Shown: positions 16,137 through 26,320, counted from the stretch's first letter. The stretch: DNA of 64,000 bases from Pseudomonas bubulae (GCF_900618535.1 NZ_UYJA01000001.1:558001-622000); one strand, 5' to 3'. A program made the numbers and translations. The notes: generated by a model from the letters alone, not told the origin.

Positions 16137-17482
16137 TGCGCCGCCATCCCTTGCTATGGAAACTGGCCCTGCTGCAAATCGCTTTCTGCCTGCTGCTGAC
16201 CTGGATCATCTGGATCTGGGGAGTATCGGCCGAACGTCGCACCTATTTTCTTTCGGCCGCCGACCAGCAGTACCTGGCCGACTACGCACAGCAGGCTGAA
16301 GGCATCTGGCACAACCAGGGCCCGGCCGGGCTGGCACGTTTTAGCGAAGAGCTGATGGCGAGGGAGGACACTTGGGTAACGGTACTGGGGCCAAACCTGC
16401 AAAGCCTGAGCAATACCCCTCTCACCGCCCACAACTATCGCCAGTTGACCTTTATGCGCCAACTGAACTGGCCCATGAGCCGACGTCTGCAGGACGAGCT
16501 GCCCTATGTCAGCATCCCCTTTCCCGGGCAGCCGCAACAAGGCCAGCTGGTGATCCAGCTTCCCGAGCGGTTGCTGCCCGGAGGCCTGACACCCTGGACC
16601 CATGTGCTCAGTCACGGCGTGATGCCAACGCTGCTGGCCGCGCTCCTCGGGCTGCTGATCTACCGCCACCTGGTGCTGCCACTCAACCGTTTGCGTGACC
16701 GCGCCGACGCCTTGCGTGCCGATGACCTGGACAGTGAAGCACCGCTACCGCTGATCAAACGCAGGGATGAACTGGGGGAACTGGCCCAGGCCTTCGAACA
16801 CATGGCCAGCCGCCTGCGCCAGAGCCTCAACCAGCAACGCCTGTTATTGCGCACCCTGTCCCATGAACTGCGTACCCCCTTGGCACGATTGCGCATCGCC
16901 CACGACAGCCATTTACCGGCTGAGCACATGCGCCAGCGACTCGATCGCGAGATCGACGATATGCAGCGCCTGCTGGAAGACACCCTCAACCTCGCCTGGA
17001 TGGACACCGAGCGCCCGCAACTGGCAAGCGAGCCGGTGCTGGTACTGTCCGTATGGGAAGCCCTGTGTGAAGACGCCTGCTTTGAAAGCGGTTGGCTGGT
17101 CGAGCGACTGCCCTGTCTGCTGGGCGAAGACTGTTACGTGCAAGTGCATCTCGACAGCCTGGCCCAGGCCCTGGAAAACCTGCTGCGCAATGCAATACGT
17201 TATTCACCGCCCGCCGGCAAAGTGACTTTGAGCGGCTGGCGTGAAGGTGATGCCTGGCACCTGTGCCTGAGCGACCAAGGCCCCGGCGTCGATCCGCAGG
17301 ACCTGGCCAGCCTGTTCGTGCCTTACCAGCGCCTGAAGGGTTCGCTAGGCGAAGGCTTCGGCCTGGGCCTGGCCATCGCCCAACGTGCCATTGAACTGCA
17401 ACAGGGCCGGTTGTGGGCCAGCAATGGCCAGCCGGGGCTGTGCATGCATGTGCTGTTGCCGGTGGCGCGTCCTCCTGACTGA
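16136..17482 (+). CDS. pfeS: Sensor histidine kinase PfeS
   Basis: 448 residues. There are two membrane segments (about 9-30 and 158-180) around a periplasmic sensor domain of about 125 residues, then a HAMP domain (about 180-232). The H-box is LSHELRTPLARL with phosphorylated His243, the N-box LENLLRNAIRYSP, and the G boxes DQGPGVD and GFGLGLAIAQ. Its ATG overlaps the pfeR stop by one base, so the pair is co-translated. By family and context it detects ferric enterobactin in the periplasm and phosphorylates PfeR. Confidence 0.88.
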   Translation: MRRHPLLWKLALLQIAFCLLLTWIIWIWGVSAERRTYFLSAADQQYLADYAQQAEGIWHNQGPAGLARFSEELMAREDTWVTVLGPNLQSLSNTPLTAHNYRQLTFMRQLNWPMSRRLQDELPYVSIPFPGQPQQGQLVIQLPERLLPGGLTPWTHVLSHGVMPTLLAALLGLLIYRHLVLPLNRLRDRADALRADDLDSEAPLPLIKRRDELGELAQAFEHMASRLRQSLNQQRLLLRTLSHELRTPLARLRIAHDSHLPAEHMRQRLDREIDDMQRLLEDTLNLAWMDTERPQLASEPVLVLSVWEALCEDACFESGWLVERLPCLLGEDCYVQVHLDSLAQALENLLRNAIRYSPPAGKVTLSGWREGDAWHLCLSDQGPGVDPQDLASLFVPYQRLKGSLGEGFGLGLAIAQRAIELQQGRLWASNGQPGLCMHVLLPVARPPD

Positions 17483-17493
17483 AACAGAAAACC

Positions 17494-17577
17494 CTGTGGG
17501 CTTGCCCGCGATGCCGCCAACTCGGTTCAACAGACAAACAGCGGCGATCCCATCGCGGGCAAGCCCGCTCCCACAGT
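17494..17577. repeat. Inverted pair of REP elements between pfeS and pfeA
   Basis: CTGTGGGCTTGCCCGCGATG faces CATCGCGGGCAAGCCCGCTC-CCACAG. It could separate the regulatory transcript from the receptor transcript. Confidence 0.85.
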
Positions 17578-17613
17578 GAAGTGTTTAGAAAGTTAATGCG
17601 CTTTACTCTCAAT

Positions 17614-17628
17614 TAGCAGTCATTATCA
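17614..17628 (+). promoter_or_regulatory. Candidate Fur box upstream of pfeA
   Basis: TAGCAGTCATTATCA matches the 7-1-7 Fur consensus TGATAATnATTATCA with a perfect right half (10/14 overall). It lies 42 bp before pfeA, where a Fur site is expected for a siderophore receptor. Confidence 0.5.
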
Positions 17629-17669
17629 TTCGTGATCTTCCTGTATCAGGCTGTCCCGGAGATCACCCG

Positions 17670-19892
17670 ATGTTGCAACATGCGCTGCGCCCTATCGCTC
17701 CCTTCGTTCTGTCCGGCTGCTGCTTGCTGGCCAGCTCCGTGCATGCCGCTGCCGCGCTGGAGCTGGAAAACACCAACGTGGTTGCCACCGCCCTGGAAGA
17801 AACCAAACAGGCACCCGGGGTCTCGGTGATCACCGCAGAGGACATCAAGAAACGCCCACCGTCCAACGATCTGTCGCAGATCATCCGCACCATGCCCGGG
17901 GTCAATCTCACGGGCAACTCCACCAGCGGCCAGCGCGGCAACAACCGTCAGATCGACATCCGCGGCATGGGCCCGGAAAACACCCTGATCCTGGTCGACG
18001 GCAAACCGGTCAACAGCCGCAATTCGGTGCGCTACGGCTGGCGCGGCGAGCGTGACAGCCGTGGCGATACCAACTGGGTACCTGCCGATCAGGTAGAGAG
18101 CATCGAAGTACTGCGCGGTCCGGCCGCCGCCCTCTACGGCAACGGCGCGGCTGGCGGCGTGGTGAATATCATCACCAAGCAGGCCGGGGCCGAAACCCAC
18201 GGCGACGTCACGGTCTATTCCAACTTCACGACCCACAAGGACGAAGGCGCCAGCAAACGCGTGAGTTTCGGCCTCAACGGCCCGCTCACCGACAACCTGA
18301 GCTATCGCGTATACGGCAATATCGCCAAGACCGACCCCGATGACTGGGACATCAACTCAGGCCATGAATCAGAGCGCACCGGCAATCAGGCCGGCACCCT
18401 GCCCGCTGGCCGCGAAGGCGTGCGCAACAAGGATGTCAACGGCCTGCTCAGCTGGCGCATGACCCCGCAGCAGACCCTCGACTTCGAGGCTGGTTACAGC
18501 CGTCAGGGCAACCTCTATACCGGCGATACGCAAAACACCAACAGCAACGCCTACGTCAAAAGCCTGCTGGGCCACGAGACCAACCGTACCTACCGCGAAA
18601 CCTATGCCCTGACCCACCGTGGTGAATGGGACTTTGGTAACAGCATGGCCTACCTGCAATACGAAAAAACCCGCAATACGCGGATCAACGAAGGCCTGGC
18701 AGGCGGCACCGAAGGCATTTTCAGCAGTGGTGATTTCTATACTGCGGTATTGCGCGACCTGACCGCCCACGGCGAGGTCAATCTGCCGCTGCACGCAGGT
18801 TTCGACCAGACCCTGACCCTGGGCAGCGAATGGACCCAGCAAAAGCTCGACGACCCCAGCGCCAACACCCAGTCCACCAGCGAAGGCGGTTCGGTCAGCG
18901 GCCTGAGCAGCAGCAATCGCAGCACCACCTCCTCGGCGCAGATTTTCTCGTTGTTTGCCGCCGACAATATCGAGCTGCTACCCGGCACCATGCTCACCCC
19001 CGGCCTGCGTCTGGACCACCACAGCGTGGTCGGCAACAACTGGAGCCCGTCGCTTAACCTGTCCCATGCCCTGACCGAAACAGTCACCCTCAAGGCCGGC
19101 ATCGCCCGCGCCTATAAAGCGCCTAACCTGTACCAGCTCAACCCCGATTACCTGCTCTACAGCCGCGGCCAGGGTTGCTATGGCCAGAGCACCAGTTGCT
19201 ACCTGCAAGGCAACGCCGACCTGAAAGCCGAAACCAGCGTCAACAAGGAACTGGGCATCGAGTACAAGGAAAACGGCGTCGTCGCGGGCCTGACTTACTT
19301 TCGCAACGATTACAAAAACAAGATCGAATCCGGCATGAGCCCCATCGGCAATGCCGTGGGCGGAACAGGCACCTATGCCAATGCCGCGATCTACCAGTGG
19401 GAAAACGTACCCAAGGCACTGGTCGAAGGCCTTGAAGGCACCCTTACCCTGCCCCTGGCGCCGCAACTGACCTGGACCAACAACTTCACCTATATGCTGC
19501 AATCGAAAAACAAGCAGACCGGTGACGCCCTGTCCGTCACCCCGCGCTACACCCTTAACTCCATGCTGGACTGGCAGGCAACCGATGACCTGTCGCTGCA
19601 AGCGAGCGTGGCCTGGTACGGCAAACAGACACCGAAAAAATTCGACTACCACGGCGACCGCGTCACCGGCACCGCCAACAACCAGCTTTCGCCTTATGCC
19701 ATTGCCGGCATCAGCGGTACCTACGCCATTACCGCCAACCTGAGCCTGACCACGGGTATCGATAACCTGTTCGACAAGCGCCTGTTCCGTGAGGGCAACG
19801 CCCAGGGTGTGACCAATATCGCCGGGGCCGGGGCGGCGACTTACAACGAGCCGGGGCGTACGCTCTACACCAGCCTGACCGCGTCGTTTTAA
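17670..19892 (+). CDS. pfeA: TonB-dependent ferric enterobactin receptor PfeA
   Basis: 740 residues, FepA/PfeA family. A signal peptide ends near VHA-AAALE; the TonB-box region is ENTNVVATAL. The plug domain contains SVITAEDIKKRPPSNDLSQI, MPGVNLTGNSTSGQRG and RQIDIRGMGPENTLILVDGKPV, strongly FepA-like, then a 22-strand barrel ending NEPGRTLYTSLTASF with terminal Phe. GGAG precedes the ATG. It imports ferric enterobactin-type catecholates across the outer membrane, with energy from TonB-ExbB-ExbD. It is controlled by PfeRS and probably Fur. Confidence 0.93.
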   Translation: MLQHALRPIAPFVLSGCCLLASSVHAAAALELENTNVVATALEETKQAPGVSVITAEDIKKRPPSNDLSQIIRTMPGVNLTGNSTSGQRGNNRQIDIRGMGPENTLILVDGKPVNSRNSVRYGWRGERDSRGDTNWVPADQVESIEVLRGPAAALYGNGAAGGVVNIITKQAGAETHGDVTVYSNFTTHKDEGASKRVSFGLNGPLTDNLSYRVYGNIAKTDPDDWDINSGHESERTGNQAGTLPAGREGVRNKDVNGLLSWRMTPQQTLDFEAGYSRQGNLYTGDTQNTNSNAYVKSLLGHETNRTYRETYALTHRGEWDFGNSMAYLQYEKTRNTRINEGLAGGTEGIFSSGDFYTAVLRDLTAHGEVNLPLHAGFDQTLTLGSEWTQQKLDDPSANTQSTSEGGSVSGLSSSNRSTTSSAQIFSLFAADNIELLPGTMLTPGLRLDHHSVVGNNWSPSLNLSHALTETVTLKAGIARAYKAPNLYQLNPDYLLYSRGQGCYGQSTSCYLQGNADLKAETSVNKELGIEYKENGVVAGLTYFRNDYKNKIESGMSPIGNAVGGTGTYANAAIYQWENVPKALVEGLEGTLTLPLAPQLTWTNNFTYMLQSKNKQTGDALSVTPRYTLNSMLDWQATDDLSLQASVAWYGKQTPKKFDYHGDRVTGTANNQLSPYAIAGISGTYAITANLSLTTGIDNLFDKRLFREGNAQGVTNIAGAGAATYNEPGRTLYTSLTASF

Positions 19893-19899
19893 AGCATAA

Positions 19900-20793
<894 letters not shown>

Positions 20794-20818
20794 CCGCTGC
20801 CAGCCCAGCCAACTTTTG

Positions 20819-20902
20819 CGGGAGCGGGATTGCTCGCGATGGCAGCGCCTCGGTTGGTCTGGCAGACTGCAGCGCCTGTATCGCGAGCAAGCCCGCTCCC
20901 AC
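20819..20902. repeat. Inverted pair of REP elements after pfeE
   Basis: CGGGAGCGGGATTGCTCGCG and CGCGAGCAAGCCCGCTCCCA in opposite orientation with GGCAGCGCC between. An in-frame extension of the next gene through this element is not credible coding. Confidence 0.85.
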
Positions 20903-20940
20903 AAGGTATGCGGCGGTGTCCATCTACCCTGGAAGTTTAC

Positions 20941-21378
20941 GTGTTTGAATTAACCAGCTATCTGGGTCTGTTCCTCGCCGCCTTTGGCGCAGCATCGCTG
21001 CTGCCCATGCAGTCGGAAGCCGTGTTGGTCGGCATGCTGCTGTCAGGCAAATATGCAGCCCTGACCCTGCTGGCTGTCGCCACCCTGGGCAATGTGCTGG
21101 GCTCGGTACTGAATTGGCTGTTGGGCCGCTCGGTGGAACGCTTTCGGCACAAGCGCTGGTTTCCGGTCAGCGAGCAAAAGCTCGACAGGGCCCAGCAGTT
21201 CTATCTGCGTTACGGGCGCTGGTCACTGCTGCTGAGTTGGATGCCGATTATCGGCGATCCGCTGACCATGATCGCCGGGGTCATGCGCGAACCGCTGTGG
21301 AGTTTCGTGCTGATCGTCACCCTGGCCAAAGGTACCCGGTACCTGCTACTGACCGCGGCAACCCTGGGCTGGTCCTAG
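20941..21378 (+). CDS. YqaA-family (DedA/SNARE-associated-like) inner-membrane protein
   Basis: With GTG start at 20941 (GGAAG 5 nt before) the protein is 145 residues, near the 142 of E. coli YqaA; an upstream ATG at 20830 would run through a REP element and is rejected. Diagnostic stretches are LLPMQSEAVLVGMLLSG, GNVLGSVLNWLLGR, YLRYGRWSLLLSWMPIIGDP and AKGTRYLLLTAA, with 3-4 membrane segments. The YqaA branch lies in the VTT/DedA superfamily of putative lipid scramblase or transport proteins; its exact role is unknown. It stands alone after pfeE. Confidence 0.8.
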   Translation: MFELTSYLGLFLAAFGAASLLPMQSEAVLVGMLLSGKYAALTLLAVATLGNVLGSVLNWLLGRSVERFRHKRWFPVSEQKLDRAQQFYLRYGRWSLLLSWMPIIGDPLTMIAGVMREPLWSFVLIVTLAKGTRYLLLTAATLGWS

Positions 21379-21397
21379 ACAACCAGCCTGCGGGGTG

Positions 21398-22384
21398 TCA
21401 AACCGGCTCTGCGGCGATGCGGTTTTCCATGGCCGGAGGGTATTCAGGCAGCCAGGACAGGGGCATCAGCTGATTGTACTTTTGAAAGAACGAGGACTGG
21501 ATCCGCCCGCGAATCGGCTCAAGCTGCTCAATCAGCTGCGTCAGTGCCTGCTGTTGCAAAGCCAGGTTCACTTCATCCTCGGCCGTATTGCTGTCGGGCA
21601 GTGCCAGCGACTGCAACACAATACTGTCACTGAAGTAAGCCGGCACCCGCCGACCATTACGGTGCAGCTGGTTTTCGGCGCGATAGCATTGCACAAGCCC
21701 CGCCATGACCATTTCGGCCTTGTTCAGGCCACTGGCCAGGCGCGGTTTCAGATTGCGTTTTTCGTCCAGAACTGACTGATACCTCACCAGTTGCTCATTG
21801 CAGGCCAGCACATCGGACTCCAACTGTTCAAGGAACTCATGCTTGAGTGCCATCAGTTCGTTGCGTACATCTGCAATTTCGTCCTGGTACACACCCAGTG
21901 CTTCGTTGCGACGCTTCTGCTGTTTGCCATACCCGGCGTGATTTTGCGCACGCAAGGCGCACAATTCAGCCTCGCGCTCCCGTGCGCGGTATTCCAGACG
22001 TTGCAGGCGTACGGCGTAATTGTTCAGCAGGTCCTGTGCCGCCCGCTCGAACGCCTGATCAAATTCGCCGCAACGTTTTACCGTGCCAACAATATCCAGT
22101 GCTGTCAGGCGGGTTTGCACCAGGGCGATGCGCGCCTCGGCCCAGGCCAGCACCTTGTGCCGTTCTGACTCAAGGGTCGTGCGGATCTGTTCTTCAATGG
22201 CCGTCAGCCGGGTGGCTTCCACGGGGGGATAGCCCTGCTCGCCATGGCGCCGGGCTTGCTCGACGATATTCAGCTCACGCTTGAGGCTTTCAAATTCAAG
22301 CGGTACCAGAAAAGGGTTATCCACGTGAGCACGGCTGCGCTCAGCCTGCCCCAAAATATTCAACAGCTTTTTGAATAACTGCAT
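21398..22384 (-). CDS. Uncharacterised coiled-coil protein
   Basis: 328 residues; I do not recognise a family. The sequence is soluble, highly charged and mostly helical, with long coiled-coil-like stretches at about 45-85 and 105-215 (RLQRLEYRAREREAELCALR; QDEIADVRNELMALKHEFLE). There is no signal peptide and no membrane segment. The C-terminal third contains QSSFFQKYNQLMPLSWLPEYPP. It is transcribed away from the TonB operon at 22.8 kb, with a 480-bp AT-rich gap upstream. Length and codon pattern support a real gene; function is unknown. Confidence 0.7.
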   Translation of the reverse strand: MQLFKKLLNILGQAERSRAHVDNPFLVPLEFESLKRELNIVEQARRHGEQGYPPVEATRLTAIEEQIRTTLESERHKVLAWAEARIALVQTRLTALDIVGTVKRCGEFDQAFERAAQDLLNNYAVRLQRLEYRAREREAELCALRAQNHAGYGKQQKRRNEALGVYQDEIADVRNELMALKHEFLEQLESDVLACNEQLVRYQSVLDEKRNLKPRLASGLNKAEMVMAGLVQCYRAENQLHRNGRRVPAYFSDSIVLQSLALPDSNTAEDEVNLALQQQALTQLIEQLEPIRGRIQSSFFQKYNQLMPLSWLPEYPPAMENRIAAEPV

Positions 22385-22749
22385 GGCGTTCGCTCCGCTA
22401 AACCCTTGATCTCAACAGCCGGCACTTCAGATTAATATCATCATGCCAATGCCTTTGCATAACAACAATAGATTAGTAGCACTTTGACATCTGCACAGCC
22501 AAAACCGTGGAAAAACAGCGTTATGGCGAATGATTCCTGATGCCAAATCTATAAGCTGACAGGCCTGTCAAGTTTATAAAAATTTATCCTGGCCACCCTG
22601 CAACGAAATACTATTTCAAGCAAATGCCTGCAAAATCCTGAAAAGACGGCACTTTTAACCACAAAAATCAGTTTAGTTTCGATATTAAAAAAAACAAAAA
22701 AATACACAAAATCTGAAATCAAAATGAAACAGCCCCCCTCTACCTTTGC

Positions 22750-22771
22750 AACCTGTCACTTGAGACAGGTT
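22750..22771. promoter_or_regulatory. 22-bp inverted repeat, candidate operator of the exbD operon
   Basis: AACCTGTC-N6-GACAGGTT has perfect 8-bp arms and lies 93 bp before exbD. Size and symmetry suit a TetR-type repressor site. A weaker CCTGTC-N9-CAGGTA occurs at 31687-31707 just before the RutR-like regulator gene, hinting at a shared element. Confidence 0.4.
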
Positions 22772-22813
22772 CTGGGCATTTCTTCTGCGTCCTGGCAAAC
22801 CGCAAGTGAAAAC

Positions 22814-22835
22814 CTGAACGGATGTTCAGCTTTTT
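22814..22835 (+). terminator. Terminator-like hairpin in the exbD leader (possible attenuator)
   Basis: CTGAAC-GGAT-GTTCAG followed by C and five T, 29 bp upstream of the exbD start codon. It could be an attenuator if transcription starts upstream near the inverted repeat, or a weak terminator of no consequence. Confidence 0.35.
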
Positions 22836-22864
22836 GATCCCCTCTGTGGATTGGAGTACACGCA

Positions 22865-23272
22865 ATGCGAAGCTGGGAAGAACCCAAGAAAAAGCGTCTG
22901 CATATCGAAATCATCCCGATGATCGACGTGATGATGTTCCTGCTGGTGTTTTTTGTATTGATCAGTCTCAACGTGATACCCGCACTCGGCATCAAGACCC
23001 AGTTGCCAGGTGCCGCTCATGCGCAGCAGCTCAAGCCGCAAAACAAGGCGGTCATCACCCTGGGCCTGGACGAGCGCCTGCAACTGGATGGCAAGGATCT
23101 GAACCAGAGCGATCTGGTGGCTCAACTCAAGGCCATGGAAAACCCTGACGAAAAAATGGTGATCATCCTCAACAGCGATGCAGGTGTTGAGGTGGCGCGT
23201 CTGGTCAGCGTGATGGATGTGCTCAAGGGCAGCGGCTTCTCGTCTGTCTCCATTGCGACGCGGAAGCTGTAG
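22865..23272 (+). CDS. exbD: ExbD-family energy-transducing protein
   Basis: 135 residues: a short cytoplasmic N-terminus (RSWEEPKKKR), one membrane helix (about 15-38) with the essential aspartate in IIPMIDVMMFLLVFFVL (Asp21), and a periplasmic domain ending VSIATRKL. ExbD and ExbB convert proton motive force into TonB motion. It is the first gene of the cluster and is followed 3 bp later by tonB. In this operon exbB is separated from exbD by the receptor gene, an unusual order. Confidence 0.9.
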   Translation: MRSWEEPKKKRLHIEIIPMIDVMMFLLVFFVLISLNVIPALGIKTQLPGAAHAQQLKPQNKAVITLGLDERLQLDGKDLNQSDLVAQLKAMENPDEKMVIILNSDAGVEVARLVSVMDVLKGSGFSSVSIATRKL

Positions 23273-23275
23273 GCC

Positions 23276-24028
23276 ATGTCGGTTTTTTTCAAATCACGCA
23301 AAGCCATCGCCTGTTTGCCGGCCATCTGCCTGCTGGCGGTGGCCGTCCATAGCAGCATGGACACGGACCTGAAAATCACGCCCAAATACGACGACAGCAG
23401 CGTCGAAGTGGCCCTGATAGATCTGGATGAACTGCTGCCTCCCCCTCCCGAGCCTGAACCGGAGCCCGAGCAGGTCGCCGAGTTGCCACCACCGGAGGAG
23501 GAAGTGGTCGAAGCCGTGGAAATCGCGCCTCCCCCACCACCCAAACCCAAACCGCCAGCTCCCAGGCCGCCGCCACCCAAGCCCAAGCCGCAGGTGGTCA
23601 AGGCCGTACCGACACCACCCAGGCCTCAGCCTGTGCTGCAAGCGCCCACGCCTGCACCCGCTACGGCCCCCCCTGTAGCGCCAGCCAGACCGATTGCCCA
23701 GGCCCCGCGCGCCAACCCGGCAGACCTGGAGAGCCGCTATATCGCCCGGCTGCTGGCGGAGCTGGAGAAATACAAGCAATACCCGCGAGGTCGCGAGGCT
23801 TCACTGCAACGCCCGCAAGGCAATGTGGTGGTGTGGTTGCTGGTTGACCGTAGCGGCAAGGTGCTCGACTCGGGCATTGAAAAAAAGGCGACCAATATGC
23901 TGCTCAATCGCGCCGCACAAACCAGCTTGCAACGCCTCGATAAAGTTGTGCCCTTCCCCGAGGAAAGTTTCTCGGGCAAGGATAAATACCGTTTCAGCGC
24001 CACGCTTGTATACAACACAGAGCCATAA
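23276..24028 (+). CDS. tonB: TonB-family energy transducer
   Basis: 250 residues: an N-terminal membrane anchor (about 12-28), a long Pro/Glu then Pro/Lys spacer (PPPPEPEPEPEQ; PPPPPKPKPPAPRPPPPKPK, about 55-150), and a C-terminal TonB domain with YPRGREASLQRPQGNVVVWLLVDRSGKVLDSGI. The C-terminal domain contacts the TonB box of the receptor. It lies between exbD and a receptor gene, so it probably serves that receptor rather than the whole cell. Confidence 0.9.
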   Translation: MSVFFKSRKAIACLPAICLLAVAVHSSMDTDLKITPKYDDSSVEVALIDLDELLPPPPEPEPEPEQVAELPPPEEEVVEAVEIAPPPPPKPKPPAPRPPPPKPKPQVVKAVPTPPRPQPVLQAPTPAPATAPPVAPARPIAQAPRANPADLESRYIARLLAELEKYKQYPRGREASLQRPQGNVVVWLLVDRSGKVLDSGIEKKATNMLLNRAAQTSLQRLDKVVPFPEESFSGKDKYRFSATLVYNTEP

Positions 24029-24072
24029 CTAAAGCACGTCAGCTCTGACACTTACGCTTAGGGGAAACTGTT

Positions 24073-26313
24073 TTGAAACTCAATACTTTATTCGCAACGC
24101 TACTTGCCGTTGGGGTTGGCGGCTGGACGTTATCAACGCTCGCAGAAGACACCGTTGATATAGGCAAGGTTAATGTCACCGGACAGAGTCTGGGTAATGG
24201 GCTTATGGTCGAAGAAGACAGCGCCAAAGGCCGTTCGACCGTAACCAAGGAAGCGATGGACGAAATGGCACCGACTGCCAACGCCATCGACAAGCTCAAG
24301 TACACCCCCGGCATCAACGTTTCCAGCACCGACGCATCAGGGGTAAGCGGCACCAGCTTCACCATGCGCGGGATGAACTCCGACCAGGTCGGCGTCTCCT
24401 CGGACGGTATCCCGATCAACGATTCCGGGGACTATGCGGTGTATGCCAACCTGCTCGGCGACCCGGAAAACCTCGGCGAAGTCTTTGTCACCCAGGGTTC
24501 TTCGGAAATCGACGGCCCGCATATCGGCTCCAGTGGCGGCAACATTGGCCTGGTGACCCTGCGCCCGACCAAGGACTTCGGCGTCTTTGTCAAACAGTCG
24601 GTCGGTTCCAACAGTTTGAACAAATCATTCGCGCGGATTAACACCGGCGATTTGAATGGTTTTAAAACCTTTGTCTCGGCGTCCCATACAGAAGGCGAAA
24701 AGTGGCGCGGCAAAGGCACCGTACGCGCCGACAGAGTTGAGTGGAACACCTTGTTCGAAGATGGCAACGGCAACTCGACCAATGCCATCTTCAAATACAG
24801 CACCCAGGAAAACTACAACTACAACACCCTGAGCAAGGCACAGTTTCAGAAGTCGGGCCGTGGCCTGGACTATGCCGAAATCCCGATCTACAACAGCAGC
24901 GGCAAGTTGACCCAGTACTACAAGATCAACCGCAACCCGTTTGAAAACGCATCAGCCACCCTGACCCAGCGCTTTCAGTTGCGTGACGACCTGGCGCTGA
25001 CCATCGCACCCTACTACTTCTGGTCCAATGGCGGCAGCTTCAGCGGCCAATCGGCGACCGGGCTGTCTTCGACCAGCGACAAGGCCGGCAACTTTGACCT
25101 CAGCGGACTGGCCTACGACACCTACTACCGCCCATCATGGACCGAGAGCTGGCGCCCTGGCGTGACCACCAAACTGAAATGGGACTTCAACGAAGCCCAC
25201 AGCATCGATGTCGGTTACTGGTATGAACGTGCCCGCCAGCGCCAGACCCAGCCTTTTATCAGCATCACCGAAAACGGTACGCCGGATGATATCTGGGGCG
25301 ACTACAACAGTGGCAACCAGCTCACCGACAAAAATGGCGCCACGGTACAGGGCCGTCACCAGTACACCGTCACCCCGGCACAGAAAATCTGGGCCCAGGA
25401 CGTGTGGACGGTCACCCCTGACCTGACCCTCACCGGCGGCATTGCCTACCAGTACGTCGAACGCGATGGCAACAACCTCGGCAGCCTGTACAGCGCTCCC
25501 GAAAAGCGTGATGCCAGGTACCACGAGTTTTTGCCCAACTTCAGTGCGCGCTACCAGATCAACGAGCAGCACCAGGCGTTCTACAACGTCACCCGCAATA
25601 TGCGTACGCCGCCCAACTACGTGCTTTACAACGCCGGCGACTCCATCAGCCTGGCCCCGGAACTGAGCTGGAACCAGGAACTGGGTTGGCGTTTCACCCA
25701 GGACGACATGCTGCTGAGCGCCACCCTGTTCCATATCTCGTACAAGGATCGTCAGCTGTCGACCACCAATGCGGACGGTGACTACGAAATGCTCAACGTC
25801 GGCAGCGTGGTCAACAAGGGTCTGGAACTGGAGTGGAGCGGCCTGCTGCCCTACAACTTCAACTACTACACCTCTTACACCTATACCAGCGCCGAGCAGC
25901 AGGATGACGTGACCACACGCAACAAGGAACTGCCCACCTCCGGCAAGCAACTGGCCAACGTGCCGAAAAACATGCTCAACGCCAGCCTGGGTTACGACAA
26001 CAAGCGCTACTACGGCAACGTGGCCGCCAAGTATGTGGGCAGCTACTACGGCGACCTGACCAACGACCAGGAAATCTCCGGGCGTACCACCTTCGATATC
26101 AACGCCGGGGTGCGCCTGCCGGTGGACAAGAAGATCCTCAAGTCGGCGGCCATTCGCGTTTCGATGCTCAACGTGTTTGACAAGGAGTACCTGTCATCGG
26201 CGCGCACCGTGGTGCTCAACGCTGCACCGGTCAACGGCGTCAGCGCCGCCACGCCTTACTACAACGTCGGTGAAGAACGCACTGCCATGGTCTCTTTCGA
26301 AGCCAGCTTCTGA
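24073..26313 (+). CDS. TonB-dependent outer-membrane receptor of unknown substrate, operon-encoded with its own TonB-ExbB-ExbD
   Basis: 746 residues starting at TTG (AGGGGAAA upstream). Signal peptide to about STLA; likely TonB box VDIGKVNVTG. The plug (about 45-165) contains IDKLKYTPGINVSS, FTMRGMNSDQVGVSSDGIPI and GGNIGLVTLRPTKDFG; the barrel ends ERTAMVSFEASF with terminal Phe. It lacks the siderophore-receptor surroundings seen at pfeA, and no Fur box is visible before the operon. The genes downstream all process nucleotides, so nucleotides, nucleosides or oligonucleotides are proposed as substrate; this is inference only. A strong hairpin separates it from exbB. Confidence 0.82.
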   Translation: MKLNTLFATLLAVGVGGWTLSTLAEDTVDIGKVNVTGQSLGNGLMVEEDSAKGRSTVTKEAMDEMAPTANAIDKLKYTPGINVSSTDASGVSGTSFTMRGMNSDQVGVSSDGIPINDSGDYAVYANLLGDPENLGEVFVTQGSSEIDGPHIGSSGGNIGLVTLRPTKDFGVFVKQSVGSNSLNKSFARINTGDLNGFKTFVSASHTEGEKWRGKGTVRADRVEWNTLFEDGNGNSTNAIFKYSTQENYNYNTLSKAQFQKSGRGLDYAEIPIYNSSGKLTQYYKINRNPFENASATLTQRFQLRDDLALTIAPYYFWSNGGSFSGQSATGLSSTSDKAGNFDLSGLAYDTYYRPSWTESWRPGVTTKLKWDFNEAHSIDVGYWYERARQRQTQPFISITENGTPDDIWGDYNSGNQLTDKNGATVQGRHQYTVTPAQKIWAQDVWTVTPDLTLTGGIAYQYVERDGNNLGSLYSAPEKRDARYHEFLPNFSARYQINEQHQAFYNVTRNMRTPPNYVLYNAGDSISLAPELSWNQELGWRFTQDDMLLSATLFHISYKDRQLSTTNADGDYEMLNVGSVVNKGLELEWSGLLPYNFNYYTSYTYTSAEQQDDVTTRNKELPTSGKQLANVPKNMLNASLGYDNKRYYGNVAAKYVGSYYGDLTNDQEISGRTTFDINAGVRLPVDKKILKSAAIRVSMLNVFDKEYLSSARTVVLNAAPVNGVSAATPYYNVGEERTAMVSFEASF

Positions 26314-26320
26314 CCCCCGC

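Larger units (their letters stand above)
22385..22864. other. 480-bp AT-rich divergent control region
   Basis: It separates the minus-strand coiled-coil gene from the plus-strand exbD operon. It is markedly AT-rich at 22600-22735 (A-tracts of 7-8 around 22686-22701). It contains the inverted repeat at 22750-22771 and a terminator-like hairpin at 22814-22835. No open frame is credible. No Fur-box-like or RutR-consensus sequence was found by eye. Confidence 0.6.

Noticed and set aside
20830..20940. N-terminal extension of the YqaA-family protein
   Set aside because: The added 37 residues are the translation of a REP element and not conserved; GTG 20941 gives the family length.
22600..22735. 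AT-rich tract as replication origin or xenogeneic island
   Set aside because: No DnaA boxes or iterons are visible; only about 135 bp, and the flanking genes look native.
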